Notes under the pieces: model-generated
The model's input: the letters and a program-made list of their open reading frames with translations, nothing else
Databases searched by the model: none
What the model was told of the DNA's origin: nothing
Source of the DNA: Terriglobia bacterium
GTDB lineage: Bacteria > Acidobacteriota > Terriglobia > Bryobacterales > Bryobacteraceae
Direction: 5' to 3'
Assembly: GCA_020073615.1 (NCBI GenBank)
Contig: JAIQEX010000008.1
Location: 24,028-88,027 of the forward strand
DNA length: 64,000 nt
Made by a program: the position numbers and the translations under genes
Shown: positions 51,973 to 60,890 of the stretch, one piece after another
Numbering within the stretch: position 1 is the first letter of the stretch
Layout: each line of letters starts with the position of its first letter

Positions 51973-52869
51973 ATGGCGGGGCTCGAACGGCTTCTCACCG
52001 AACAGCAGAATACCGCTTCCGCGTCGATCGACGAACTGGGCACCGAAGACATGCTGCGGATCGTCAACGCCGAGGACCACAAGGTGGCGGGGGCGGTGGA
52101 GCGCGAGATTCCCGCCATCGCGCGCGCGGTGGATGCCGTGGTGGCGGCCATCGAGCGCGGCGGCCGGCTGATTTATATCGGCGCCGGAACCAGCGGGCGG
52201 CTGGGCGTTCTGGACGCATCGGAATGCCCGCCGACCTTCAACACGCCGCCCGAGATGGTGCAGGGGATCGTGGCCGGCGGAGAGGCGGCGCTCAGCCGCG
52301 CCACCGAAGTGACGGAAGACGACCCGGCCACGGGCGCGGGCGATCTGGCGGCGCGCGGATTTACCGGGCGCGACGTCCTGGTCGGCATTGCGGCCAGCGG
52401 CCGGACGCCTTATGTGCTGGGCGCCGTGGCGGAAGCGCGGCGGCTGGGCGCCGTCACGGTGGGCATCAGTTGTACTCCCGATTCGGAGTTGGCGCGCGCG
52501 GTCGAGATCGCCATCACTCCGCTGGTGGGGCCGGAGGTGGTGGCCGGATCCACCCGCATGAAGGCGGGGACCGCGCAGAAGCTGGCCCTGAATATGCTCA
52601 CTACCGCAGCGTTCATCCGCCTGGGCTACGTTTACGGCAACCTGATGGTGAATGTCCAACCCAAGAACAGCAAGCTGATGGACCGCGCGCGGCGCATCGT
52701 GGCGCAGGCGGCCGGCATCACCTACGAGCGCGCGTGCGAACTGCTGGCGGCGGGCGGCAACAGCGTGAAGACGGCGATTGTGATGGCCAAGACGGGCGCC
52801 GGCAGGGAAGAAGCGGAACGCCGCCTGGCCGCCGCGGGCGGAAGAATAGCGAAGGCCCTCAATGGATAA
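51973..52869 (+). CDS. murQ: N-acetylmuramic acid 6-phosphate etherase
   Basis: The 298-residue SIS-domain enzyme removes lactate from MurNAc 6-phosphate to give GlcNAc 6-phosphate in peptidoglycan recycling. Family motifs include LIYIGAGTSGRLGVLDASECPPTF, GIAASGRTPYVLGA and VVAGSTRMKAGTAQKLALN. The length is normal. A TAAGAT hexamer at 51961-51966 would start transcription right at the ATG, and no ribosome-binding site is present, so the mRNA may be leaderless. It overlaps murA by 8 bases, linking recycling to synthesis. Confidence 0.93.
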   Translation: MAGLERLLTEQQNTASASIDELGTEDMLRIVNAEDHKVAGAVEREIPAIARAVDAVVAAIERGGRLIYIGAGTSGRLGVLDASECPPTFNTPPEMVQGIVAGGEAALSRATEVTEDDPATGAGDLAARGFTGRDVLVGIAASGRTPYVLGAVAEARRLGAVTVGISCTPDSELARAVEIAITPLVGPEVVAGSTRMKAGTAQKLALNMLTTAAFIRLGYVYGNLMVNVQPKNSKLMDRARRIVAQAAGITYERACELLAAGGNSVKTAIVMAKTGAGREEAERRLAAAGGRIAKALNG

Positions 52870-54118
52870 GTTTGTGATCGCGGGCGGAAACGCCCTGAAG
52901 GGTGAGATCCCCACCAACGGGTCGAAAAACGCCGCGCTGCCGGCGCTGGCTGCGGCGTTGCTCACCGAAGAGCCGGTGGTGCTGCACCGCATTCCGCGCG
53001 TGCGCGATATCCGCACCATCGAGCGGCTGCTGGTGGATATCGGATCGCGGACGGAGGTGGACGGGGAGACCGTCCGCCTGCATACGCCGGCGATTGTCTG
53101 CCCCGAGGCGCCGTACGAGCTGGTGAAGACTATGCGCGCTTCGAGCCTGGTATTGGGCCCGCTGGTGGCGCGTTGCGGGCGCGCGCGCGTTTCCCTGCCC
53201 GGCGGCTGCGCCATCGGCGCGCGGCCCATCAACCTGCACATCTTCGGGTTGGAGCAACTGGGCGCGCGCATCAACCAGGCGCACGGCTACATTGAAGCGG
53301 AGGCGCCCGACGGCCTGCACGGCGCCGTGGTCCAGTTCGACCGCATCACCGTGACCGGCACGGAAGACCTGATGATGGCCGCCGTGCTGGCGAAGGGCGA
53401 AACCGTGCTGCGCAATGCCGCGCGCGAGCCGGAGGTAGCGGACCTGGCCGCGCTGCTCTCGAAGATGGGGGCGCGCATCGAAGGCGCGGGCAGCTCCACC
53501 ATCCGCATCCAGGGTGTGGAGCGGCTGCACGGCGCCGAGCATACGATTATTCCGGACCGCATCGAAGCGGGGACGTTCCTGATTGCCGGCGCCATCACCG
53601 CGGGCGATGTCACGGTGACGGACTGCAACCCGGAACATCTGGGCGCGCTCGTGTCCAAGCTGCAACAGGCGGGGGCGGAGGTGACACAACCGGACACCGC
53701 CCGGCTGCGGGTTCGCGGCGGTGGAAGGCTGCGCTCGGTGGACATGACCACCGAGGAGTACCCGGGCTTCGCCACCGATCTTCAGGCGCAGTACATGGCC
53801 CTCATGACGCAGGCCGAAGGAATCGCCATCATTATCGAGACGATCTTCGAGAACCGTTTCATGCACGCGCAGGAACTGGCGCGCATGGGGGCGAATATCA
53901 GGGTGGACGGCCGGCAGGCCATCGTGGCGGGGCCGCACGAGCTGACCGGCGCGGGGGTGATCGCCTCCGACCTGCGGGCCAGCGCGTCGCTGGTGTTGGG
54001 CGCGCTGGTGGCGCGCGGGGAGACGGTGATCGACCGCGTGTACCACATCGACCGCGGCTATGAGAAAATCGAGGCGAAACTGGCGCGCGTAGGCGCGCAA
54101 ATCAGGCGGGTGGAATGA
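52862..54118 (+). CDS. murA: UDP-N-acetylglucosamine 1-carboxyvinyltransferase
   Basis: The 418-residue enzyme transfers enolpyruvate to UDP-GlcNAc, the first committed step of peptidoglycan synthesis. K22 (NGSKNAA) and the catalytic C116 (LPGGCAIGARP) are present, the latter being the residue attacked by fosfomycin in sensitive enzymes. The six-fold repeat structure and length are normal. It overlaps murQ at its start by 8 bases and the rhodanese gene at its end by 4. Confidence 0.96.
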   Translation: MDKFVIAGGNALKGEIPTNGSKNAALPALAAALLTEEPVVLHRIPRVRDIRTIERLLVDIGSRTEVDGETVRLHTPAIVCPEAPYELVKTMRASSLVLGPLVARCGRARVSLPGGCAIGARPINLHIFGLEQLGARINQAHGYIEAEAPDGLHGAVVQFDRITVTGTEDLMMAAVLAKGETVLRNAAREPEVADLAALLSKMGARIEGAGSSTIRIQGVERLHGAEHTIIPDRIEAGTFLIAGAITAGDVTVTDCNPEHLGALVSKLQQAGAEVTQPDTARLRVRGGGRLRSVDMTTEEYPGFATDLQAQYMALMTQAEGIAIIIETIFENRFMHAQELARMGANIRVDGRQAIVAGPHELTGAGVIASDLRASASLVLGALVARGETVIDRVYHIDRGYEKIEAKLARVGAQIRRVE

Positions 54119-54570
54119 TGCGAGGCTTGTTCGGTACATTGCTGGGTCTTGCGCTGGCGCTCGGCGCGCAGCAAAAGGCCGCGGAGAAGAAGGACGCTAC
54201 CATGGCTCACAATCCGGGATTCCTGAAGCTGGTGGACGACGCGAAGTCGCGGATCAGGCAAATCGATATCGCAGGCTACCAGAAGATGGTGGCGGCGCAC
54301 GAGGCGCACGTACTGGTGGACACGCGCGAAGACAGCGAATGGGCCGCCGGCCACGTGGCGGGCGCGGTGCACCTGGGCAAGGGTGTGATCGAGCGCGACA
54401 TCGAGACCAAAGTACCGGACAAGGCGGCGACGCTGGTGCTGTATTGCGGCGGCGGTTTCCGCTCGGCGCTGGTGGCGGACAATCTGCAGAAGATGGGCTA
54501 CCGCAATGCGATCTCGCTCGACGGCGGCTGGCGCGCGCTGAAGGAGTCGGGGCTGCCGCTGGAGAAGTAG
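54115..54570 (+). CDS. Exported rhodanese-like protein
   Basis: The 151-residue protein has a signal peptide-like N-terminus (MRGLFGTLLGLALALGAQQ) and one rhodanese domain with the conserved VLVDTREDSEWAAGHVAGAVH and the active-site loop YCGGGFRSAL, where the Cys can carry sulfane sulfur. A periplasmic rhodanese may move sulfur or act in redox sensing; its partner is unknown. The start overlaps the murA stop (ATGATG), so translation is coupled to murA. The reason for that link is not obvious. Confidence 0.82.
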   Translation: MMRGLFGTLLGLALALGAQQKAAEKKDATMAHNPGFLKLVDDAKSRIRQIDIAGYQKMVAAHEAHVLVDTREDSEWAAGHVAGAVHLGKGVIERDIETKVPDKAATLVLYCGGGFRSALVADNLQKMGYRNAISLDGGWRALKESGLPLEK

Positions 54571-54598
54571 GCGGCAGCGCGGAGCGGCGAATGCGGTG

Positions 54599-55708
54599 AT
54601 GCGCATGGACTCCAGGATATCGGCCGTGGTTCTTGCCGCGGGAAGCTCCTCGCGGATGGGAAGCCTCAAGCAGTTGCTTCCGCTCGACGGCCGGACGCTG
54701 CTCGAAAGGGTGCTGGAGAATGTGCGGGGATCCCAGGCCGGCGAAATCGTTCTCGTGCTCGGGCAGTCCGCGGAGGCGATTCGCGAGAAGATCCCACTCG
54801 ATGGCGTAAGGGTCGTGGTCAACGAGGCGTATCGCGAAGGCATGGGAACGTCGCTCCGCGCCGGCATTGCACAGGTTTCGCCGGATGCCGATGCGGCGCT
54901 GGTGGTGCTGGCCGATCAGCCGTTCGTGAAACCGGAAACCATCGACCGGCTCATTCGCGCTTACCGGGAACAGAAACCGCAAATCGTGATTCCGGTGTAC
55001 CGGGGGTTTCGCGGGAATCCGGTGCTGCTCGACCGCTCGGTGTTTCCGGAGCTGCTGGGCCTGACGGGCGACATCGGCTGCCGCGCGATCTTCGGCGGCC
55101 ACACCGAAAATATTCTCAAATCGCCGGTCGACGATATAGGAGTGCTGCTCGACATCGACACTCCGGGCGACCTGGAAACGCTCGGCCAGGCCCACGCGAA
55201 GGGGGAATGGGGACCGGCGCTGCTCGAAGCGGCGGATCTCGCCGGGCGCGACGTCACCGGCGCGCCGCAGTTGGTGGTGGTCGGCCAGGAAGCAGTCGGC
55301 AAGGCGCTGGTGAGCCTCGGCCGGCTGATGAAGTTCACGGTGACGGTGGTCGATCCGCTGCTGACCATGGACCAGGCGCCCGGCGCGGACCGGATTTTGC
55401 GGGTGCTCGACTTTTCGCGATTGCCGGGGGAAAAGTACGTGGTCATCGCCAGCCGCGGCCGGTTCGACGAAGAGGCCATCGAGCAGGCGCTGGATCACGG
55501 CGCGGCTTACGTGGCGCTGGTGGCCAATCGCCGGCGGGCGCAGGAGCTGGCCGGGAACCTGCAGAGCAAGGGCGCCGGCCCGGAGAAGCTCGCGCGCCTG
55601 CACGCGCCGGCGGGAATCGAAATCGGGGCCGAGGGTCCCGAGGAAATCGCCCTCAGCATCATGGCGCAAATTATCGCGGAACGGCGCCGGGCGCGTCGCA
55701 CTCCGTGA
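54599..55708 (+). CDS. MocA-like cytidylyltransferase fused to an XdhC C-terminal domain
   Basis: The N-terminal ~200 residues are a MobA/MocA-type nucleotidyltransferase (VVLAAGSSSRMGSLKQLLPL, then LVVLADQPFVKPETI). The C-terminal half, from about residue 225, is an XdhC Rossmann domain (QLVVVGQEAVGKALVSLGRLM, ending HAPAGIEIGAEGPEEIALSI). MocA makes the cytosine-dinucleotide form of molybdenum cofactor, the form used by CO dehydrogenase; XdhC proteins bind and deliver the cofactor. The fusion suggests coupled synthesis and hand-over. A GTG three bases upstream is an alternative start. Its 3' end overlaps that of a convergent xdhC-like gene by 38 bases. Confidence 0.85.
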   Translation: MRMDSRISAVVLAAGSSSRMGSLKQLLPLDGRTLLERVLENVRGSQAGEIVLVLGQSAEAIREKIPLDGVRVVVNEAYREGMGTSLRAGIAQVSPDADAALVVLADQPFVKPETIDRLIRAYREQKPQIVIPVYRGFRGNPVLLDRSVFPELLGLTGDIGCRAIFGGHTENILKSPVDDIGVLLDIDTPGDLETLGQAHAKGEWGPALLEAADLAGRDVTGAPQLVVVGQEAVGKALVSLGRLMKFTVTVVDPLLTMDQAPGADRILRVLDFSRLPGEKYVVIASRGRFDEEAIEQALDHGAAYVALVANRRRAQELAGNLQSKGAGPEKLARLHAPAGIEIGAEGPEEIALSIMAQIIAERRRARRTP

Positions 55709-56525
55709 CCACGGCCGCGCCTTCGTCTTCGGAGCCGCGGGCGGCTTTGAGCTTGAGCGGTTCGCCCGAGCCGCCCCGCCGCAGGGCCACCATCTGGCTG
55801 ACGATGCTGAGGGCGATCTCTTCCGGCGTGGCCGCGCCCAGATCGAGACCGGCGGGCGCCCACACGCGCTCGAGCTTTTCCGGCGCGACTCCGTTGGCGA
55901 CCACGTAATCGAGCACCAGGGCGGCGCGATGGCGGCTCGAGATGAGGGCGATGTAGGCCGCCTCTGCTTCAATCGCTTTTTGCAGCCACAGGTGATCGCC
56001 CTTGTGCTGCGTGGCGATCACCACGAAAGTCCGCGCATTGATGTGCGCCTCGCTCAGGTCGAGGTCGCCGGTTAAGATGCGGTCCGCATCGGGGAAGGAT
56101 TTCCGATCGGCGGAAGGATCGTCCACGGTGACCGAGAAATCCACCATCCGCGCCAGCGCCCCCAGGGTTTCGGCGATGCGGCCATGGCCGACGATCAACA
56201 GCTCGGGCTGGGGCAGCACCGGATCAATGTAGACGTCCATAATCCCTCCGCACGGCATGCCGACGCCCAGGACCTCATCGGTCATGTCGAGGGTGATCAA
56301 CCGCGGCCGCCGCCGGGCGATGCACTCGATGGCCTCGCGCCGGACGGCTCCCTCGGCGCAGCCGCCGCCGATCCAGCCCATGACGAGGCGGCCCTGGCCG
56401 TCGATGAGGGCCTTCGAGCCGGGCCGCGCGGAGGATGATCCTTCGACGCGAACCACCGTGGCCAGGGCGAAGGGTTTGCCTTCCGCCGCCAGCTCGCTTG
56501 TTTTCCGCAGGAATTCACCGGACAT
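55671..56525 (-). CDS. XdhC/CoxI-family molybdenum cofactor chaperone
   Basis: The 284-residue protein has the XdhC N-terminal domain (ALATVVRVEGSSSARPGSKA, WIGGGCAEGAVRREA) and C-terminal Rossmann domain (LLIVGHGRIAETLGALA, APAGLDLGAATPEEIALSI). XdhC/CoxI proteins protect the molybdenum cofactor, help its sulfuration and insert it into xanthine or CO dehydrogenase apoprotein. It is divergent from coxM, 83 bases away, and converges with the MocA-XdhC fusion. It could serve the adjacent dehydrogenase or another enzyme of the family. Confidence 0.87.
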   Translation of the reverse strand: MSGEFLRKTSELAAEGKPFALATVVRVEGSSSARPGSKALIDGQGRLVMGWIGGGCAEGAVRREAIECIARRRPRLITLDMTDEVLGVGMPCGGIMDVYIDPVLPQPELLIVGHGRIAETLGALARMVDFSVTVDDPSADRKSFPDADRILTGDLDLSEAHINARTFVVIATQHKGDHLWLQKAIEAEAAYIALISSRHRAALVLDYVVANGVAPEKLERVWAPAGLDLGAATPEEIALSIVSQMVALRRGGSGEPLKLKAARGSEDEGAAVVTECDAPGAVPR

Positions 56526-56546
56526 GCCCGTCTCTTTCTTTCCCTA

Positions 56547-56552
56547 TATAAT
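56547..56552 (+). promoter_or_regulatory. -10 box of the cox operon
   Basis: A perfect TATAAT (within TATATAAT) lies 56 bases before the coxM ATG. The predicted start near 56559 leaves a 50-base leader with a GAGGG ribosome-binding site. No clear -35, which would fit an activated promoter. Confidence 0.55.
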
Positions 56553-56608
56553 CTTAAACGCTTGCCGGGAGGAAACGCGCCGGCAACTTGTAAACAGCGA
56601 GGGCAACG

Positions 56609-57478
56609 ATGATTCCTCCGGAGTTTGAATACTTGCGGCCGGCGACGATTCCCGAAGCCGTCTCTCTCCTGCAACTGCACGGCGACGACGCCAAAATTTT
56701 GAGCGGCGGCCAGAGCCTGATTCCCATGATGAAGCTGCGCCTGGCGCGGCCCGCCTGGCTGATCGACATCAACCATATCCCCGGCCTCGCGTACATACGC
56801 GAAGAGGGCGGGTACCTGAAGATCGGCGGATTGACGCGCGAGGCCGACGTCGAGAACTCGGAGCTGATCCGCGCGAAATACCCGATCGTTCACGACACGG
56901 CCCTGGTGATCGCCGATCCGCAGGTGCGCAATCTCGCCACCATGGGCGGAAACCTGGCGCACGGCGATCCGGCCAACGATCATGGCGCCACCATGCTGGC
57001 GCTCGAAGCCGAGCTGGTCGCCACGGGCGCGAACGGGCAGCGAACCATTGCGGTTCGGGATTTCTTTTTGTCGATCTTCACGACCGCGCTCGAGCAGGAT
57101 GAGATTCTCACCGAGATCCGCATTCCCGTTCCCGCGGCGCGAAGCGGAGGTACGTACCTCAAGCTGGAGCGCAAGGTGGGCGATTTCGCGACCGCGGCGG
57201 TGGCGGCGCAGGTGACGCTGGACGCGAGCGGCGCGTGCACCAAAGCCGGAATCGGAGTGACCAACGCGGGCCCGACGCCGATCAAAGCCGGAAAAGCCGA
57301 GGCGTTTCTGCGCGGCAAGAGACTGGATGCCGCGAGCGTCGCCCAGGCGGCGGAGCTGGCGATGGGCGAATCGCAGCCCAGCTCCGATCTGCGCGGTCCG
57401 GCGGAATACAAGAAAGGTCTGGTGAAGGAATTGACCAAACGCGCGCTCACCCGCGCCGCGGAAAGGGCCGGAAGATAG
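56609..57478 (+). CDS. coxM: Carbon monoxide dehydrogenase, FAD subunit
   Basis: The 289-residue FAD-binding subunit passes electrons from the iron-sulfur subunit to the quinone pool. FAD-binding motifs are AKILSGGQSLIPMMKLR (residues about 29-44) and NLATMGGNLAHGDPANDH (about 109-126). It is the first gene of coxMSLGDEF, all on the same strand with tiny gaps or overlaps. The length matches other CoxM proteins. Confidence 0.93.
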   Translation: MIPPEFEYLRPATIPEAVSLLQLHGDDAKILSGGQSLIPMMKLRLARPAWLIDINHIPGLAYIREEGGYLKIGGLTREADVENSELIRAKYPIVHDTALVIADPQVRNLATMGGNLAHGDPANDHGATMLALEAELVATGANGQRTIAVRDFFLSIFTTALEQDEILTEIRIPVPAARSGGTYLKLERKVGDFATAAVAAQVTLDASGACTKAGIGVTNAGPTPIKAGKAEAFLRGKRLDAASVAQAAELAMGESQPSSDLRGPAEYKKGLVKELTKRALTRAAERAGR

Positions 57479-57487
57479 GAGACGACC

Positions 57488-57976
57488 ATGGCGAAGACCC
57501 ATCACATACACATCCGCCTGAACGGCGTCGAGAAGGAAGCCGACGTGGCTCCGCGACTGCTGCTGATCCACTTCATTCGCGATGTCGCGGGGCAGACCGG
57601 CACGCATCTGGGCTGCGATACCACCAGTTGCGGCGCCTGCACGGTGCTGCTCGACGGGCGGCCCATCAAGTCCTGCACGTTTTTCGCGGTGCAGGCCGAC
57701 GGCCGCGAGATTCGCACGGTCGAAGGGTTGGCGAGCGACGGCAAGCTGCATCCCATTCAGGAGGGCTTCCATCAGGAGCATGGCTTGCAGTGTGGATTTT
57801 GCACGCCGGGCATGATGCTGTCCGCGGTGGCGCTGCTGGAAAAGAATCCCAACCCCACGGAAGCGGAAATCCGCTGGGGCATCTCCGGCAACTTGTGCCG
57901 CTGCACCGGGTATCAGAATATCGTGAAGGCCGTGCAACACGCGGCCGCGAAAATGCAGAAAGGGGTATCGGCATGA
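57488..57976 (+). CDS. coxS: Carbon monoxide dehydrogenase, iron-sulfur subunit
   Basis: The 162-residue protein carries two [2Fe-2S] clusters: the plant-ferredoxin-type at C43, C48, C51 and C63, and the helical type at C102, C105, C137 and C139. It connects the molybdenum site of CoxL with FAD in CoxM. It starts 9 bases after coxM, following GGAGA, and overlaps coxL by ATGA. Confidence 0.95.
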   Translation: MAKTHHIHIRLNGVEKEADVAPRLLLIHFIRDVAGQTGTHLGCDTTSCGACTVLLDGRPIKSCTFFAVQADGREIRTVEGLASDGKLHPIQEGFHQEHGLQCGFCTPGMMLSAVALLEKNPNPTEAEIRWGISGNLCRCTGYQNIVKAVQHAAAKMQKGVSA

Positions 57977-60321
57977 TGCAGACGTCGCCCGAAATCGGTG
58001 GCATGGGCCACTCGGTCAAACGCAAGGAAGACGCCCGGTTCATCCAGGGCAAAGGCACGTACGTCGACGACGTGCACCTGCCGGGGATGGTCTACGGCCA
58101 CGTGGTGCGCAGCCCCTACGGCCACGCGCGGCTCAAGAGCATCAACATCGAAGCCGCCATGAAGGTGCCGGGCGCGCTGGCCGTGATTACCGGCGCGGAC
58201 CTGGCCGCCGCCAACCTGGCTTGGATGCCCACGCTGTTCCACGACAAGCAGATGGTGCTGGCCACGGGCAAGGTTTTGTTTCAGGCGCAGGAAGTGGCGT
58301 TCGCCGTAGCCACGGAGCAGTATGCCGCGGCCGACATGGCGGAGTTAGTGGAAGTGGAATACGAAGAGCTGCCGGTGCTGGTGGATCCGCACAAGGCGCT
58401 CGACGCGGACGCGCCGATTCTGCGCGAGGATCGCGAGGAAAAGTCGAATCACATTTTTCATTGGGAAGTGGGCGACCGGCATGAAACGCAAAAAGCGATT
58501 CAGGGCGGCCCGGTCACAGCCAAAGTGGATGCCGTGTTTCAGCGCTGCCATCCGGCGCCGCTCGAAACCTGCGGCTGCGTGGCCGATTTCAACAAGGTGA
58601 CCGGGAAGCTGACCATCTGGCTGACCTCGCAGGCGCCGCACGCGCATCGCACGCTATTCGCGCTGGTGGGAGGAATACCCGAACAGAACATCCGCGTCAT
58701 CTCGCCCGATATCGGCGGAGGATTCGGCAACAAGGTTCCCATCTATCCGGGCTACGTCTGCGCGGTGGTGGCCTCGTTGACGCTGGGCCGCCCGGTGAAG
58801 TGGATCGAATCGCGCTCGGAGAACCTGCAATCGACGGGGTTCGCGCGCGACTATCACATGACCGCGGAAATCGCCGCCGAGCGCGATGGCACGGTGAAGG
58901 CGCTGCGCGTCAAGACGCTGGCGGATCACGGAGCCTTCAACGCCGCGGCGCAACCCTCGAAGTTTCCGGCCGGATTGTTCAGCATCTGCACCGGCTCCTA
59001 CGATTTTCCCAAGGCGTTCTGCGAGGTGGACGGCGTCTACACCAACAAGGCGCCGGGCGGCATCGCCTACCGGTGCTCGTTCCGCGTTACCGAAGCCGCG
59101 TACCTGATCGAGCGGGCCATGGATGTTCTGGCCTACGAACTGAAGATGGATCCCGCCGCGCTGCGGCTGAAGAATTTCATTCCGCCGGACAAATTCCCGT
59201 ATCAGTGCCCGCTCGGCTGGACCTACGACAGCGGCAATTATCCGGCGGCCATGAACCTGGCGCTCAAAATGGCGGGATACGACGAACTGCGCAAGGAGCA
59301 GGCGGAGAAGCGCAAAAAGGGCGAGCTGATGGGGATCGGCATCTCGAGCTTCACGGAGATCGTTGGCGCCGGACCCGCCCACACCTTCGACATCGTGGGC
59401 ATCAAGATGTTCGACAGCTGCGAGATCCGCATCCATCCCACGGGAAAAGCGATTGCGCGGCTGGGAACGAAATCGCAGGGCCAGGGCCACGAGACGACGT
59501 TCCCGCAGATCATCGCGCAGGAGCTGGGCATTCCGCAGCAGGACATCGTGCTGGAGGAAGGCGACACCGATACCGCGCCCTACGGTCTGGGCACCTACGC
59601 CAGCCGCAGCACGCCGGTGGCGGGCGGAGCCACGGCGATGGCTTCGCGAAAAATTCGCGACAAGGCGCGGAAAATCGCGGCGCATCTGCTGGAAGTGAGC
59701 GAGGAAGACCTGGAGTGGGAGCCGGGCAAGTTTTTCGTCAAAGGCGCGCCCTCGAAAGCGAAAACCATCCAGGAGATCGCTTTCGCGGCTTACACCAACC
59801 TTCCGGCGGGTATGGAAGCGGGCCTCGAAGCGGTGCATTATTACGATCCGCCCAATCTGACCTTCCCCTTCGGCACCTATATCTGCGTGGTCGATATCGA
59901 CAAGGGAACGGGCGAGGTCAAGGTGCGCCGCTTTATCGCCGTCGACGATTGCGGCAACATCATCAACCCGATGATCGTGGAAGGGCAGATCCACGGCGGG
60001 CTCACCGAAGGGCTGGCCATCGCCTTCATGCAGCTCATCGGCTACGATGAAAGCGGGAACGTCCAGGGGGGGAATTTCATGGACTACCTGCTGCCCACGG
60101 CGGTGGAGACGCCCAACTGGGAGACGGGCAAGACCTGCACTCCGTCGCCGCATCATCCCATCGGCGCCAAGGGTGTGGGCGAATCGCCCAACGTCGGTTC
60201 GCCCGCGGCGTTCGTCAACGCGGTGGTGGACGCTCTCTCGCACCTGGGCGTGCGCCACATCGACATGCCGGTCACGTCGTGGAAGGTGTGGCAGATTCTG
60301 CAGCAGCACGGGATCGCATAG
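57973..60321 (+). CDS. coxL: Carbon monoxide dehydrogenase, form I catalytic subunit
   Basis: The 782-residue molybdenum-copper subunit oxidises CO to CO2. The form I signature AYRCSFR is present with the copper-ligand Cys at 368, and the active-site Glu is E737 in KGVGESPN. Other molybdopterin-binding segments ([37 protein letters not shown]) are intact. Form I identifies true aerobic CO dehydrogenase rather than the form II relatives of uncertain substrate. The start overlaps the coxS stop (ATGATG). A longer upstream frame is out of register with coxS and coxM and is not coding. Confidence 0.95.
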   Translation: MMQTSPEIGGMGHSVKRKEDARFIQGKGTYVDDVHLPGMVYGHVVRSPYGHARLKSINIEAAMKVPGALAVITGADLAAANLAWMPTLFHDKQMVLATGKVLFQAQEVAFAVATEQYAAADMAELVEVEYEELPVLVDPHKALDADAPILREDREEKSNHIFHWEVGDRHETQKAIQGGPVTAKVDAVFQRCHPAPLETCGCVADFNKVTGKLTIWLTSQAPHAHRTLFALVGGIPEQNIRVISPDIGGGFGNKVPIYPGYVCAVVASLTLGRPVKWIESRSENLQSTGFARDYHMTAEIAAERDGTVKALRVKTLADHGAFNAAAQPSKFPAGLFSICTGSYDFPKAFCEVDGVYTNKAPGGIAYRCSFRVTEAAYLIERAMDVLAYELKMDPAALRLKNFIPPDKFPYQCPLGWTYDSGNYPAAMNLALKMAGYDELRKEQAEKRKKGELMGIGISSFTEIVGAGPAHTFDIVGIKMFDSCEIRIHPTGKAIARLGTKSQGQGHETTFPQIIAQELGIPQQDIVLEEGDTDTAPYGLGTYASRSTPVAGGATAMASRKIRDKARKIAAHLLEVSEEDLEWEPGKFFVKGAPSKAKTIQEIAFAAYTNLPAGMEAGLEAVHYYDPPNLTFPFGTYICVVDIDKGTGEVKVRRFIAVDDCGNIINPMIVEGQIHGGLTEGLAIAFMQLIGYDESGNVQGGNFMDYLLPTAVETPNWETGKTCTPSPHHPIGAKGVGESPNVGSPAAFVNAVVDALSHLGVRHIDMPVTSWKVWQILQQHGIA

Positions 60322-60322
60322 T

Positions 60323-60889
60323 ATGGCGGTACGCATCGAAAACACCTTCGAGGTCAGCGAGACAATCGGCGAAGTCTGGGCATTGCTGAGCGACCCGCGG
60401 AACGTGGTCGGCTGCGTTCCCGGCGCGAAGATTATCGAGACCGTAGACGACCGCACATTCAAGGGCGCCATCAGCGTCAAGGTCGGGCCGAGCCTGACCG
60501 AGTACAAGGGCGAAGTGAAAATCGTGCGGCTGGAGGAGCAGTTGCACCTCCTCGAGTTGGACGGGAGGGGGCAGGACGTGCGCGGCAAGGGCGGCGCGTC
60601 GATGAAGATGACCGGCTCGCTCGAGGCGCTCGACGGTGGCGGCACGCGCGTGACCGCGATCTCCGAGGTGAACGTGGTGGGGATGCTGGCGCAGTTCGGC
60701 GGCCGCATGCTGACCGACGTTTCGGGCGTCATCTTCAAACAGTTCACCGAACGGTTCCAGGAGAAGCTGAAGAATCCGGGCGCCGAGATTCAAGGCGCCG
60801 ACAAGCCGATCAAAGGGGTACGCGTGGTATCGAAGGCGCTGGGTCAATCCATTCGCCGCGCCCTGGGAGGCTCCGACGAACCCCGATGA
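60323..60889 (+). CDS. coxG: CO dehydrogenase membrane-recruitment protein, SRPBCC fold
   Basis: The 188-residue START/SRPBCC-fold protein begins ENTFEVSETIGEVWALLSDPRNVVGCVPGAK, the typical CoxG opening. CoxG is believed to help attach CO dehydrogenase to the membrane and quinone pool. It begins one base after coxL and ends just before coxD. The order coxL-G-D differs from the Oligotropha order, where coxG comes after coxF. Confidence 0.9.
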   Translation: MAVRIENTFEVSETIGEVWALLSDPRNVVGCVPGAKIIETVDDRTFKGAISVKVGPSLTEYKGEVKIVRLEEQLHLLELDGRGQDVRGKGGASMKMTGSLEALDGGGTRVTAISEVNVVGMLAQFGGRMLTDVSGVIFKQFTERFQEKLKNPGAEIQGADKPIKGVRVVSKALGQSIRRALGGSDEPR

Positions 60890-60890
60890 T

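Noticed and set aside
57235..57972. Upstream extension of the coxL frame through coxS
   Set aside because: coxM and coxS are read in other frames here with complete motifs.
58654..60747. 697-codon frame antisense to coxL and coxG
   Set aside because: CoxL and CoxG are clear on the plus strand.
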